A stretch of DNA of 64,000 nt from Aurantimonas coralicida (GCA_011050685.1 DRFF01000169.1:1-64000), one strand, 5' to 3'. Counted from the first letter of the stretch, positions 20,784 through 28,889 are shown. Notes: generated from the sequence alone by a model not told the origin. Numbers and translations are program-made.

Positions 20784-21487
20784 TGGGCCTTGCTCCAGGC
20801 ATCGGCGCGATCCTCTTCGACATAGGAGCGCAACCGTCCGACATCCGCGATGGCGGCGTGATTGTGGCTGATCGCCACGCCGCGCTGCTTCAGCCGCGAA
20901 AAGGCGCGGGACAAGCTTTCGGGCTTCATGCCCAGCCGCCCCGCGATCAGCACCTTGTCGTAGGGCAAGGTAACGGTGCATGCGCCTTCGGCGACGTGGC
21001 AGAGGTCGAGCAGGAATTCGGCCAGCCGTTGCGCGCCGGTCTGGGCCTTCAGTTGCTCGACCTGTTCGACCAGCGCGTGGAGGTGCTTGAAGGTCGCCGC
21101 CAGCATCGAGATGCAAAGCTCCGGCTGCGACTTCATCATCTGCAGCACCACTGCCGCGGGAACCTGCATCAGCCGGCAATCGGTGACCGCCTCGGCGGCG
21201 ACCGGATAGACGTCGCCGCGAAACGCCACCGCCTCGCCGAAGCTTCGGCCCTTGGTGAAGGTTCCGACCACCGCCTCCGCGCCGTTATGCGCGATCCGGA
21301 ACAGCTTTACCCATCCTTCCAGCACGATATAGACGCTATTGGCGGTATCGCCCTGCAGGAAGATCGTCGCCGAGCGGTCAAACCGCCGGACGTCGGACCG
21401 CGCCAGGATCATGTCGGCGACATCCTCGGGTATACTGGCCAAGAGGATAGACCCCTTCGCAATCTGCCAATCGCCTTCCCGGTGCAT
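20780..21487 (-). CDS. Crp/Fnr-family transcriptional regulator (Dnr/NnrR-like)
   Basis: The 235-aa protein has an N-terminal cyclic-nucleotide-binding-like beta-barrel (about residues 20-125), a long dimer helix (about 130-155) and a C-terminal HTH (about 180-210, with GRLGMKPESLSRAF, giving the ExxSR pattern that reads TTGA-type half sites). It lacks the N-terminal Cys cluster of FNR, so it is not an oxygen-sensing Fe-S protein. That fits the Dnr/NnrR class that senses NO through heme. The three TTGA-type boxes in this window are plausible targets. It is convergent with nirX. Confidence 0.88.
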   Translation of the reverse strand: MHREGDWQIAKGSILLASIPEDVADMILARSDVRRFDRSATIFLQGDTANSVYIVLEGWVKLFRIAHNGAEAVVGTFTKGRSFGEAVAFRGDVYPVAAEAVTDCRLMQVPAAVVLQMMKSQPELCISMLAATFKHLHALVEQVEQLKAQTGAQRLAEFLLDLCHVAEGACTVTLPYDKVLIAGRLGMKPESLSRAFSRLKQRGVAISHNHAAIADVGRLRSYVEEDRADAWSKAQ

Positions 21488-22310
21488 TGGTTTCTCCGGT
21501 TATGGTTTGGGATCATCGAACGCCCAGACCTAACACCAGATGCCGCCACGGGATCAATGCGGAGGAACCCAGAACCGGTCCCGGCAAGCGCGTGATGATC
21601 GCCGGATAGTCGGTGCTGGGAGCCGCGCCGAGGGCGGCCTTCCAGCTCGAGCCCGGTTCGGCAGAGTTCTCGGTCCTTGCGGTTGAACAAGGCCACTGTG
21701 AAATCACGTGCGGCCTTCGCCCCAACGCTTTGATTCAAACGGTTGAAAACATTGCCGGAAGACCGGCAACGCGTTGAGGCTACGTAATTCCCCTAAGAAC
21801 ATAACCGAATTTCGGGCGACCATGATCGGCGCCAGGGTTTCCCCCATCGGCCTCGGGAAACTTCTAAGCCGTTCGAACAGTCACGTGCCTGTTCGAACCG
21901 TCGCCGGCGTTGCATCGAGCACATCAGGGCGACGTTCCAGGTGTCGGAACGCTTCGCCTGTATTTATGATCTCAGGCATTGGCCAGGCGTAGGCCGTACC
22001 ATGCTATGGAAAGGCGGAAGGGGAAGCTCGATCACCCGCCATTCCTCATCAGCCAGACCGCTCAGGCGGCACCACGAAAAGGTTGGGTTTGTCCCCGGCC
22101 TTTTCCTTAAGACGCCCATCGACTTGATCCATGTCAAACCCCGCGAACGACACCGCGCCTAGCGTCCACCGTGGCCAGCGCGCCAGCTCACTGACGGCGC
22201 GAATGATCCGAACGGGAGCGAATTCGATGGATCCGCGACTGCCCATCTTTGGATCCATCTCGCGGCACGCTTGGCGCGCCGTACTCCCTCATCGAAAGGA
22301 GACCAGCATC
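21488..22310. other. intergenic region with an FNR-type box and a GC-rich hairpin
   Basis: I see no convincing gene in these 823 bp; the open frames have poor composition and no good ribosome binding sites. A perfect 7-bp hairpin (TTGCCGG-AAGA-CCGGCAA, 21752-21769) follows a TTGATTCAA sequence, and an FNR-type box lies at 22124-22137. The region carries the promoter of the leftward Crp/Fnr gene and that of the rightward rhodanese-like gene. Confidence 0.6.
22124..22137. promoter_or_regulatory. FNR/NNR-type box upstream of the rhodanese-like gene
   Basis: TTGAT-CCAT-GTCAA fits the Crp/Fnr-superfamily consensus. It is 174 bp before ATG 22311, which implies a leader of about 130 nt if it activates at -41.5. 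No other rightward gene lies between. It puts the exported rhodanese-like protein in the likely denitrification regulon. Confidence 0.65.
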
Positions 22311-22907
22311 ATGAAATTCCGGGTAACAGCCCTCGCGGCCACCGCGATTCTCGCCGTCTTCCCCGCCTTTGCGGGAGAGATCGACAGCAGCGTCGATGCG
22401 CGCGCTCTGCCGAAGGGCAAGACAACGCCACTCGGGCTCTACCTGACGCCCGAGGACGCGCACGCGGCCCTGACCGAGGAGCCAGGCATCGTCTTCATCG
22501 ACGTCCGCGACCCGCTTGAAGTCAACTTTGTCGGCAATGCCGAGGGGACGGACGCCAATGTTCCGCTTGCCTTCGCCACGCACAATTTCGACCCCAAGCG
22601 CGGCGGCTATGCGATGGCGCGCAATCCGGACTTCGTCGTCGGCGTCGACGCCGTGATCGCTGCAGAGGGGCGGGACAAGGGCGATCCCGTCTTCGTGATG
22701 TGCCGCTCCGGCGGGCGATCTGCGGAGGCGGCGGCGGCACTGGCTAAAGCCGGCTACAGCAATGTATGGAGCATCGTCGAGGGCTTCGAAGGCGATTCCG
22801 ACAAGGCGACCGGCCGGCGCGACGTGAATGGCTGGCAGAACGCCGGGCTTCCCTGGTCCTACAAGCTCGATGCCGAAATTGCCTGGCGACCGGCGGGAGA
22901 GAAATAG
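22311..22907 (+). CDS. exported rhodanese-like domain protein
   Basis: The 198-aa product has a signal peptide (residues 1-21, ending FAGE) and a rhodanese domain with the entry motif FIDVRDPLE (about 62-70) and an active-site loop CRSGGRS with Cys131. Such domains carry sulfur as a persulfide. The periplasmic location and the FNR-type box 174 bp upstream link it to anaerobic respiration, though the substrate is unknown. The start is supported by an AAAGGAG sequence eight bases upstream. Frames that extend the start upstream have no ribosome binding site. Confidence 0.88.
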   Translation: MKFRVTALAATAILAVFPAFAGEIDSSVDARALPKGKTTPLGLYLTPEDAHAALTEEPGIVFIDVRDPLEVNFVGNAEGTDANVPLAFATHNFDPKRGGYAMARNPDFVVGVDAVIAAEGRDKGDPVFVMCRSGGRSAEAAAALAKAGYSNVWSIVEGFEGDSDKATGRRDVNGWQNAGLPWSYKLDAEIAWRPAGEK

Positions 22908-23376
22908 GGAGCCGACACATGCACAAGGCGACCATAATGGTGCGTAAGGGTAATCCGAGGGCATCGAAGACGCGCTGAGCCTGTCGGAGGACGGCGCTTG
23001 AAGCCCGTCACACCCCGGGGAAACCCGCCGGGAAAGGCGTACCATGCGGATGGTCACAGTACGATCGGCTCGGCCCCGACGGCGTCCGGTTGTGATGCTG
23101 GGCTCGCGCCGACCGGCGTTCAGCCTATTCGTCGGCGTGTTCGCCGTCCTCGCCCGGCGGTGCGGTGTAATGCCCCCTTCACGGAGATTGAAGCAGATCA
23201 AGACGATCAGATGAACCATTTATGGGGACGCGCCCCAGGGCTCCGGCAACCTTAAAATCGCTATCCGCTGAGCTACCATGCCGGAGACACGGCCTCGACA
23301 CCGGCAGAATCGGAACCGCACCGCCAAATCTTGCACGGCACCTCGGATACGGTGGCGTCCAACTGTTTGAGAAATA
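22908..23376. other. intergenic region with a tRNA-like fragment
   Basis: No convincing protein gene is present. A 19-codon frame (22919-22978) has a GGGAG sequence before its ATG but is too short to support. On the minus strand, 23241-23284 contains a sequence like the 5' part of a tRNA (GGTAGCTCAGCGGATAG) followed by an anticodon-loop-like ATTTTAAGG, but no complete cloverleaf can be folded. It lies about 95 bp from the intact tRNA and may be a recombination scar. Confidence 0.5.
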
Positions 23377-23453
23377 TGGTGGGCCCGGTAGGACTCGAAC
23401 CTACAACCAAGCGGTTATGAGCCGCCGGCTCTAACCAATTGAGCTACAGGCCC
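23377..23453 (-). tRNA. tRNA with CAU anticodon (tRNA-Ile2 or Met)
   Basis: A complete 77-nt cloverleaf reads leftward. The acceptor stem GGGCCTG pairs with the 3' strand, the D arm is GCTC-AATTGGTTA-GAGC, the anticodon arm GGCGG-CTCATAA-CCGCT gives CAU, the T arm is GTAGG-TTCGAGT-CCTAC, and CCA is encoded. In alphaproteobacteria elongator tRNAs with this GGGCC-type acceptor and CAU anticodon include the lysidine-modified tRNA-Ile2. Identity as Ile2 or Met cannot be settled without a comparison tool. It is not an initiator, since the C1:A72 mismatch is absent. Confidence 0.93.
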
Positions 23454-23597
23454 CACGCGCCCTGCCCTAGCGCATACGCCGCAGCGCCTCAAGGCGCCAA
23501 ATACCTCGGCGCCGGCTTTTCTTCCAATCTCCGCTTTGACGCCGCAATGGCAGCCTAGCAAGATCGGCGATATCCTTCGAACCGGAGTTCCGCGCCC

Positions 23598-24338
23598 ATG
23601 CGAAACCGTCACCGCAATCTGATCGCCGCCCTCCTCGTGCTGGCGACACCGGCCTTGGCCAGCGCGCAGGAGCCCGCCGCGCCCGCGCCGCGCACATTGG
23701 TCGTCACCGGCACCGGCGAGGCCACGATGAAACCCGATCTCGCCATCGCGTCCTTCACCGTGCTGCGCTCGGCCGAGACGGCGCGCGCCGCGCTCGATCA
23801 GGCCAATGCGGCAATGAGCGAGGTCACCGCCGGCATGCGCGAACTCGGGGCCGAGGACCGCGACCTGCAGACCTCCGGCTTTTCGATCGTGCCGCAATAT
23901 CGCTACGATAACCAGCGCCCTGACGGCGTCCAGACGCCGCCGACGATCGTCGGCTACGAGGTCCGCAACACGCTGACCGTCAGGGTCCGCGACATCGCCA
24001 AGCTCGGCGAAATCCTCGACCGGGCGGTCACGCTCGGCGTCAACCAGGGCGGCGACATCAACTTCGACGTCTCCGAGCCGCGGAAGGCCCGCGACGCGGC
24101 CCGCAAAAATGCCGTCGCCGACGCGGCCGCGACCGCCGAACTTTTGGCAGAGGCCGCTGGCGTCACGCTCGGCCCGGTGCGGGAGATCAGCGAGGATCTT
24201 GGAGTGGTCCCGCCGATGCCGCTCAACCGGTCGATGAAGATGATGGCGGCGGAAGCGGCGCCGAGCGTTGTTCCCGTCGAGACCGGCGAGAACCTGTTCA
24301 GCGCCAGCGTCCGGATGGTCTACGACATAAGCGACTGA
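23598..24338 (+). CDS. SIMPL-domain (DUF541) periplasmic protein
   Basis: The 246-aa protein has a signal peptide (about residues 1-23) and one SIMPL/DUF541 domain. Family features are the opening VTGTGEATMKPDLAIASFTV (about 35-54), the central YEVRNTLTVRVRD block, and the QGGDINFDVSEP strand. SIMPL proteins are oligomeric periplasmic or membrane-associated proteins with roles reported in oxidative stress. No operon partner is evident. Function here can be given only at family level. Confidence 0.88.
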   Translation: MRNRHRNLIAALLVLATPALASAQEPAAPAPRTLVVTGTGEATMKPDLAIASFTVLRSAETARAALDQANAAMSEVTAGMRELGAEDRDLQTSGFSIVPQYRYDNQRPDGVQTPPTIVGYEVRNTLTVRVRDIAKLGEILDRAVTLGVNQGGDINFDVSEPRKARDAARKNAVADAAATAELLAEAAGVTLGPVREISEDLGVVPPMPLNRSMKMMAAEAAPSVVPVETGENLFSASVRMVYDISD

Positions 24339-24402
24339 GGCGGCGCGGGCGTCCGGGCGACGGGGGAAATTCGCCTGCGGACGCCCTTGCCGGACCCAGG
24401 GC

Positions 24403-24771
24403 TTAGCGGCGGCGGAAGCTCAGCACCGGGCAGCCCGGCTCGCGGGCGAAGCGCACGATGGCGCGGTCGCCCCGCGAGCGGCCGGCAACCACGACGGCGC
24501 GGCGATTGGCGCGAATCACTCGGGCCCGGTTGACGCCCATGCGGCTGGCCTTGCGCACGGCACGACGGGGCTGGCAGGCCGGCCGGTATTCGCGATAATC
24601 CCGGTAGTCACGCTGGCCACGATAGCTCCGTCCGTGAACCGGCTGGGCGCGCTCGCCGATGGTGATGCCGAAGCGGAAGCCGTCGGCGGCGGCCGGCGCG
24701 GCGGTGGTGGCGACGCCGCCGGTGGCGAGTGCGGCAACGACGATGATCGAGCGGGTCAGGGACTTGAACAT
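24403..24771 (-). CDS. small exported basic protein, unknown function
   Basis: This 122-aa frame starts at ATG 24771 with a typical signal peptide (residues 1-30, ending AAPAAAD). The mature part is very basic and rich in Arg and Tyr (a YRGQRDYRDYREYR stretch), with two Cys residues (about 60 and 114). Similar small secreted Arg/Tyr-rich proteins are frequent in Hyphomicrobiales, but no function is established. The longer frame upstream lacks signal-peptide character. It is convergent with the SIMPL gene. Confidence 0.7.
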   Translation of the reverse strand: MFKSLTRSIIVVAALATGGVATTAAPAAADGFRFGITIGERAQPVHGRSYRGQRDYRDYREYRPACQPRRAVRKASRMGVNRARVIRANRRAVVVAGRSRGDRAIVRFAREPGCPVLSFRRR

Positions 24772-24948
24772 GGGTTGGTCTCCATTCGGGTCGGCGCGAT
24801 TTCGACTGTCGCGGACCACGGTTTCGCGGGGGGCGATCGCCGCCGGTCGAGCCGGCCCTGCGATCATTCGCCAACACTTCGCCGGTGAATGGTGAGACCC
24901 TAGGCGATGGCGCGTGAATGCCCCCGGAACCCGGCGTTCATCCGAGGT

Positions 24949-25233
24949 TCAGTCTTCCCACCAGTGACGGGTCAGATGCAGGAGAAAGGCGAACATGCCG
25001 ACGACGGTCAGATCGGCCGAGTGGGTCCAGTCGCCCTGGCACAGCGATTGTGGATCGCGCAGAATCTCGGTCTGGCAACGGCCGGTTTTCCGGCAGGCCC
25101 GGGTCCGGCAGGACGGCGGCAGCTCATGCAAATTCGCTGCGGTCCGTACCGCCAGTTCCAGCGCGTCTCGGGTGATCTCCGGCCAGGTCTCGAGGCCGTC
25201 GACGTCCGGCTTGTTCGCGGCAGATTTGGTCAT
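24949..25233 (-). CDS. hypothetical Cys-rich 94-aa protein
   Basis: The frame starts at ATG 25233, preceded by AAGGAGC. It has a Cys/Arg cluster (CRTRACRKTGRCQ, about residues 42-54) followed by a further Cys and a C-terminal hydrophobic segment ending HLTRHWWED. The spacing suggests a metal site, but no family is recognised. The ribosome binding site and the composition make it a likely gene. It stands alone between repeat-rich DNA and the exported basic protein. Confidence 0.6.
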   Translation of the reverse strand: MTKSAANKPDVDGLETWPEITRDALELAVRTAANLHELPPSCRTRACRKTGRCQTEILRDPQSLCQGDWTHSADLTVVGMFAFLLHLTRHWWED

Positions 25234-25895
25234 GGTCAGGGCTCCTTGAAAAAATGGCCAAGCGCCTTCGTCTTCGCGCCCGGTTGTCGGGGCAAAGGAT
25301 CGGGAAGCGGACGCATGGCGAACGTCGCTATGCTGATGAGTGGGTGACGCTTGCCATGCGCCCGCCGGCTGCTTGCCCCGGACCCGACGCCCCGCTGTGT
25401 GCGAAGCCGGTCTGCAAAGGGCCCGGATGTGGGGGTTCATCACCCAGCCGCGCCACCGCAGCGCAACCCATCCGGCACCGTCCTCCCTCCACGCGCATCC
25501 GGTTCATGACCCGTGTTCCCGCGAGGGCGATGGGGGAAGGATACGGTGGGGCGCTGGGGGTGGGGAAAGATTTTTTGACGGGGTGTGGCGAGAGGCCCGG
25601 ATTGCAATGGTTTGGCGGTTCCAACGGCTTGGAATGGGTCCTCGGGTCAAGCCCGAGGATGACGCGCGTCATGGGCTGTCGCGGCTGGTCGGGGACGACC
25701 GCGCTTGGGGGTGTCGCCAGTCGCCTCGGCGGTGTCGCACGATCTCCGCGCGGTTGGGGGGTGCGCGGCCGCTCCGTCCGACAAATTGCGGCCCGATCCG
25801 GCGCTGAGAACCCCTCATCCGCCCCTACGGGGCACCGGGGGCGAGCCACCGGGTCTCGCCTCGTCCTTCGGACCCCCCAAGGGGAGAAGGGGGCG
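25234..25895. other. repeat-rich noncoding region
   Basis: The frames here have low-complexity composition and no ribosome binding sites, so I call no gene. The region contains a perfect 8-bp palindromic element at 25639-25659 and a second intergenic-type block at about 25805-25895, with CCCCTCATCCGCCCC and inverted GGGGAGAAGGGGG-like parts. G-runs and a T6 tract near 25560-25580 add to the noncoding look. Confidence 0.6.
25639..25659. repeat. palindromic intergenic element (TCCTCGGG hairpin)
   Basis: TCCTCGGG-TCAAG-CCCGAGGA forms a perfect 8-bp stem with a 5-nt loop and is followed by TGACGCG. This GGTC-CTCGGGTCAAGCCCGAGGATGACG form is a frequent interspersed palindrome of alphaproteobacterial genomes. 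Only one copy is visible in this window. Confidence 0.55.
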
Positions 25896-26132
25896 TCAGT
25901 TCCGATGGAAGCTGGCGGTCTGCATGCCGCCGCCCGGCAGCGCCGTGCACTCGGCCGAGATGCTGTGGTCCGTCGCCGTATTGACGAGGAGATAGGAATA
26001 TCGCGTCTGCAATTGTTGGCCGGGTAGGTTGTGGCAGTTGCGGACGCCGATATTGTCGACGCCGGGCAACTGGACGATCGCCGTGCCACTCGCCACGACG
26101 CTGCGTTCCACGGAGTCATGAATTTCGATCAT
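25896..26132 (-). CDS. hypothetical 78-aa protein, last gene of the XRE-linked cluster
   Basis: The ATG at 26132 is preceded by AAGGAGA seven bases upstream. The product has two Cys (about residues 33 and 62) and no signal peptide; its composition is beta-strand-like. It is encoded in the same direction as the two larger paralogues to its right and shares their leader style, but a 104-bp repeat lies between. It has no recognised family. A structural or secreted accessory role is only a guess. Confidence 0.6.
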   Translation of the reverse strand: MIEIHDSVERSVVASGTAIVQLPGVDNIGVRNCHNLPGQQLQTRYSYLLVNTATDHSISAECTALPGGGMQTASFHRN

Positions 26133-26230
26133 TGGGATTCTCCTTGATAAATGGTCGAAGCGCGGCTTCGACGGGTTGATGAAGGTTTCCCTCGCTTGAT
26201 TTTCGTTCCTTGCCGCGCCGCCTGGGGAGT

Positions 26231-26334
26231 TAGAGCGGTACGTCCATTCGGACGCACAAAGGACGCTCTAACACTTTGATTAAGCATCGGAATAATCCAA
26301 AAACCGGATTTCACTTTTTGGTCCGATGCTCTAG
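26231..26334. repeat. interspersed double-hairpin repeat, copy 1
   Basis: About 104 bp are highly similar to 39311-39414. The unit starts near TAGAGCG, contains CGTCCATTCGGACGCACAAA and GGACGCTCTA, and ends with a second dyad AGCATCGG...CCGATGCT followed by CTAG. Repeats of this type are common in Hyphomicrobiales intergenic DNA. This copy supplies the stop codon (26331-26333) of the gene at 26331-27041. Confidence 0.85.
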
Positions 26335-27041
26335 AACCCCAACGGTCGGTTGTGCCCCGGCTCCAGGACGAGCAGAGGCTTCAGTTCGGTGTTCGGCGGG
26401 ATCGCCTTCGCCCAGAGCGCCCCGGCGGGCCACTGCCAGCCGGCGTCGATGTCGAAACCGATCGTGTCGTCGGCCAGATCGGTCGCGATGAGGACGCTTC
26501 GCCCCAGGCTTTTGGCCATGAAGACGCTCAGATCATAGGTCGATGTGGCCCACATCAGCAGGATCGAGGCCGTGGGCGCGATCACGACTTGCGCTCCGAC
26601 CTCGATATCGAAGCCGCTGTAGGGAACGGCCGGTCCATCGTTGGCCGGAAACATGGCGGCGGCAGACAGACCGCAGACCATGGCGCGCTCGGCCATGCTC
26701 AGAACCGTGACCGCCCCGGCGGTTCCACCCGACTTGGGTTCGATGCCGGTGGTCGAAACCTCGGCGAGTTCCCCCTCGCGGATCCCCGCCTGATCGCCGG
26801 CGAAGACGGCATGATCGACGGCGATCCTATCGAGTGAGATGTAGACGCTGAAATGGCGGAGGGATGGATCGACCGAGATCGTATCGACGAACTGCGCGTC
26901 CCCAAGGCGGCTTGCGACCAGCGGCACGCCGCTCTTGTTCGAGCTAACGACCTGTCGAAAGCCATAGAGCTGGAAGCCGCTCGCCTTGAGGCGTGCCGCG
27001 CTCCCATTCGCCAGCTTAATCGTCAGCGTCCCGCCAGCCAT
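26331..27041 (-). CDS. hypothetical protein, paralogue A of an unrecognised family
   Basis: This 236-aa protein lacks a signal peptide and looks beta-rich. It aligns over its length with the product of the next gene to the right: both have a G-x-L/F-F/Y-G/A-F opening (about residues 22-28), a central PTASILLMWAT / PIEKVLLMFAT block, and a C-terminal DIDAGWQWPAGALWA / VLNDGWNWNDATWA block followed by P-x-L(L). Identity is low, roughly a quarter by eye. The stop codon lies inside the interspersed repeat, so the C-terminus may have been altered. No function can be assigned. Confidence 0.7.
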   Translation of the reverse strand: MAGGTLTIKLANGSAARLKASGFQLYGFRQVVSSNKSGVPLVASRLGDAQFVDTISVDPSLRHFSVYISLDRIAVDHAVFAGDQAGIREGELAEVSTTGIEPKSGGTAGAVTVLSMAERAMVCGLSAAAMFPANDGPAVPYSGFDIEVGAQVVIAPTASILLMWATSTYDLSVFMAKSLGRSVLIATDLADDTIGFDIDAGWQWPAGALWAKAIPPNTELKPLLVLEPGHNRPLGF

Positions 27042-27127
27042 TCGGACTCCCCGACCTGCTTTGGGTTGCCCGATGCGCGTTCCGCGCGGCCCGCAAGCCG
27101 CACGAAGCGAGCATCGATCGGCGTTGA

Positions 27128-27865
27128 TCAGGCGGCGGCCCTGTGCCGGCGCAGTCGCGCGGAGCGCGCCAGGCCGCTGTCCTGTTCGATCAGAAGGTCG
27201 CCCAGAACAGCCTTGGCCGGCGTTGGCTGAGCCCAGGTGGCGTCATTCCAGTTCCAGCCGTCATTGAGCACGTAGCCGACCGACCGGCTCTTAATGCCGT
27301 TGACAGCGGGTGCGCTGGTCAAATCGACCAGCAACCCTTGCGAGAAGGATTGATAGATGACCTGCCCGGTATTGAACTTGGCGGTCGCGAACATCAACAG
27401 GACCTTCTCGATCGGGGCGATCAATTCCTCGGTCATGCCGTGCAGGGTCAACGCACACATCGGCACGAAGACGCCCTCGGCCTCCTGCGACAGGCCGCTC
27501 GTCCACTGGCCGCCGGAGACCGGGTTCGACAAGGTCACCACACCGTCCTCGCCGGACGACGCCGCGCTCAGGTTGCCGTCCTTGTCGACGGTGATGGTCT
27601 GCCCCAGGTTGACGGCCAGGTCCGTCTCCGCGTCGATGCTGCCGTTGGGCACGATGGCGCTGGTCGACACGTAAGCCTGGTAACTCTCGGTCCAGTCGAC
27701 CTTTGTCGTCTGCATGAAGGTCTGGGTCTTGAACCACAAAACCGGCTCGGCGCCTCCCGCCGTGGTCTTCACCGATTTGAACGCGAAGAGCGACCAGCCC
27801 TCGTTCTTGAGGGTGGTGATGTCGGGACCGGACAAAGTGATCTGGATTTCATAAGGTGTCGTCAT
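27128..27865 (-). CDS. hypothetical protein, paralogue B of an unrecognised family
   Basis: The 245-aa product starts at ATG 27865 after AAGGAGA. It is acidic and beta-rich (ISSDITT-like strands, LGQTITVDKDGNL near residue 90) with a very basic C-terminal tail (RSARLRRHRAAA). The shared blocks with paralogue A lie near residues 150-160 and 205-220. There is no signal peptide or membrane helix. The gene lies 203 bp from the XRE gene, and the AT-rich gap carries an inverted repeat (TACAA-N7-TTGTA, 27985-28001). The family is unknown to me. Confidence 0.72.
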   Translation of the reverse strand: MTTPYEIQITLSGPDITTLKNEGWSLFAFKSVKTTAGGAEPVLWFKTQTFMQTTKVDWTESYQAYVSTSAIVPNGSIDAETDLAVNLGQTITVDKDGNLSAASSGEDGVVTLSNPVSGGQWTSGLSQEAEGVFVPMCALTLHGMTEELIAPIEKVLLMFATAKFNTGQVIYQSFSQGLLVDLTSAPAVNGIKSRSVGYVLNDGWNWNDATWAQPTPAKAVLGDLLIEQDSGLARSARLRRHRAAA

Positions 27866-28068
27866 CGAAATTCTCCTTGGCTGAGGGGAATCGCGCGCGG
27901 CTGGAACAAAGCTTCTCCGACCGGCGACTGGTTGCGAGCCACACAGCGGAATCACAACCTAGCCAAGCAATTGTTAAACATTATTACAATTTTTGGTTGT
28001 ATTTCTATTGCATGTAGCGCATGCCGTAACGGAATTTATTGCGCAGGAAAGAAGGGCGAGACTTCTCT

Positions 28069-28413
28069 TCAATGCTCGATGGCGGTCATGCGTTCGAGCA
28101 GCACGGCGAGGACGCTCGCCGTCGTCGTCATGTCCCGGCGAGTGATATCCTGGAACAAAATCCTGGTCGCCTCGGCGGAATCCGCCATCGGAAGCTTGTG
28201 CTGCGTCATGCTTCCTTGTCCGGTCAGCAGCCAGTCGATGGAGATATCGAGGGTTTGACAAAGAGCGATCAGGTGGGGGACGGAAATGGCCAGGCCTTGT
28301 AGCCAGCGACTGATCGCGCTTTCATGCACGCCCAGTTCGACCGCAAGTGCGTAATGCTTGCCGATCTGGCGCGCCTGCAATGCGGCCTTGAGACGTGTTC
28401 CCCAATGGTCCAC
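28069..28413 (-). CDS. XRE-family DNA-binding protein
   Basis: The 114-aa product has an HTH_3 domain at residues about 8-65 (YALAVELGVHESAISRWLQG is the helix-turn-helix), followed by the DWLLTGQG sequence usual at the end of Cro/CI-like domains, and a C-terminal helix that may mediate dimerisation. Translation probably starts with GTG at 28413, since no ATG precedes the domain in frame. It lies upstream of, and in the same direction as, the two paralogues and probably controls them. Confidence 0.85.
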   Translation of the reverse strand: MDHWGTRLKAALQARQIGKHYALAVELGVHESAISRWLQGLAISVPHLIALCQTLDISIDWLLTGQGSMTQHKLPMADSAEATRILFQDITRRDMTTTASVLAVLLERMTAIEH

Positions 28414-28598
28414 GGCGACGTCCTCGTTATGATGGGCTTCGGAGCACTCTCCTTTGTTACTGAAGCCGCCCCCACAAACCGAGACCGCACGGACAAAGGG
28501 CGCTCCCCGGATCCCGGAAAACGCTCTTTCCCGACGAGGAACAGCATGGAAAACCTCAACGGCCTTCCCTGAGATAGTAAAAAGAAGGGCACTGGTCC

Positions 28599-28889
28599 TC
28601 AGCCGCCGAACAGGCGCTCGCCCTGCTCGTCGATGACCTGGCGGGCCTTGATCAGCGAAAACCGCGCCGCCTCCTCCTCGGAGGCAAACAGATCGGCGCG
28701 GATCAGCCGGTGGGTCTTCGTCTCGCCGCCGATCTCCTTTGTGATCGTTGCGGCCAGCCGGTATTGCCCGCCCTCTGCCATCGGCGTCGCGGCGATGGAA
28801 AAACCCTCATAGGTTTCCTCGGCGGCGACACGCGGCGCACTCGGTTCGGTGGCGGCGGTGCCGCCGAATAGCTTTTTCAGGAAGGACAT
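28599..28889 (-). CDS. HlyU-family protein
   Basis: The 96-aa protein matches the HlyU family: an MSFLKKLFG start, then [20 protein letters not shown] (about 27-46) and the [31 protein letters not shown] block. HlyU was named as a hemolysin activator in Vibrio; this short alphaproteobacterial version is widespread and its role is not established. It stands alone between the XRE gene and the Uma2-family gene. Confidence 0.85.
   Translation of the reverse strand: MSFLKKLFGGTAATEPSAPRVAAEETYEGFSIAATPMAEGGQYRLAATITKEIGGETKTHRLIRADLFASEEEAARFSLIKARQVIDEQGERLFGG

Noticed and set aside
22919-22978. 19-codon frame with a GGGAG sequence after the rhodanese-like gene
   Set aside because: Too short to judge by composition, and no motif or conservation can be assessed by eye.
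25254-26027. 257-codon plus-strand frame in the repeat-rich region
   Set aside because: It is Gly/Arg-rich, runs through palindromic repeats and into the small minus-strand gene, and has no ribosome binding site.
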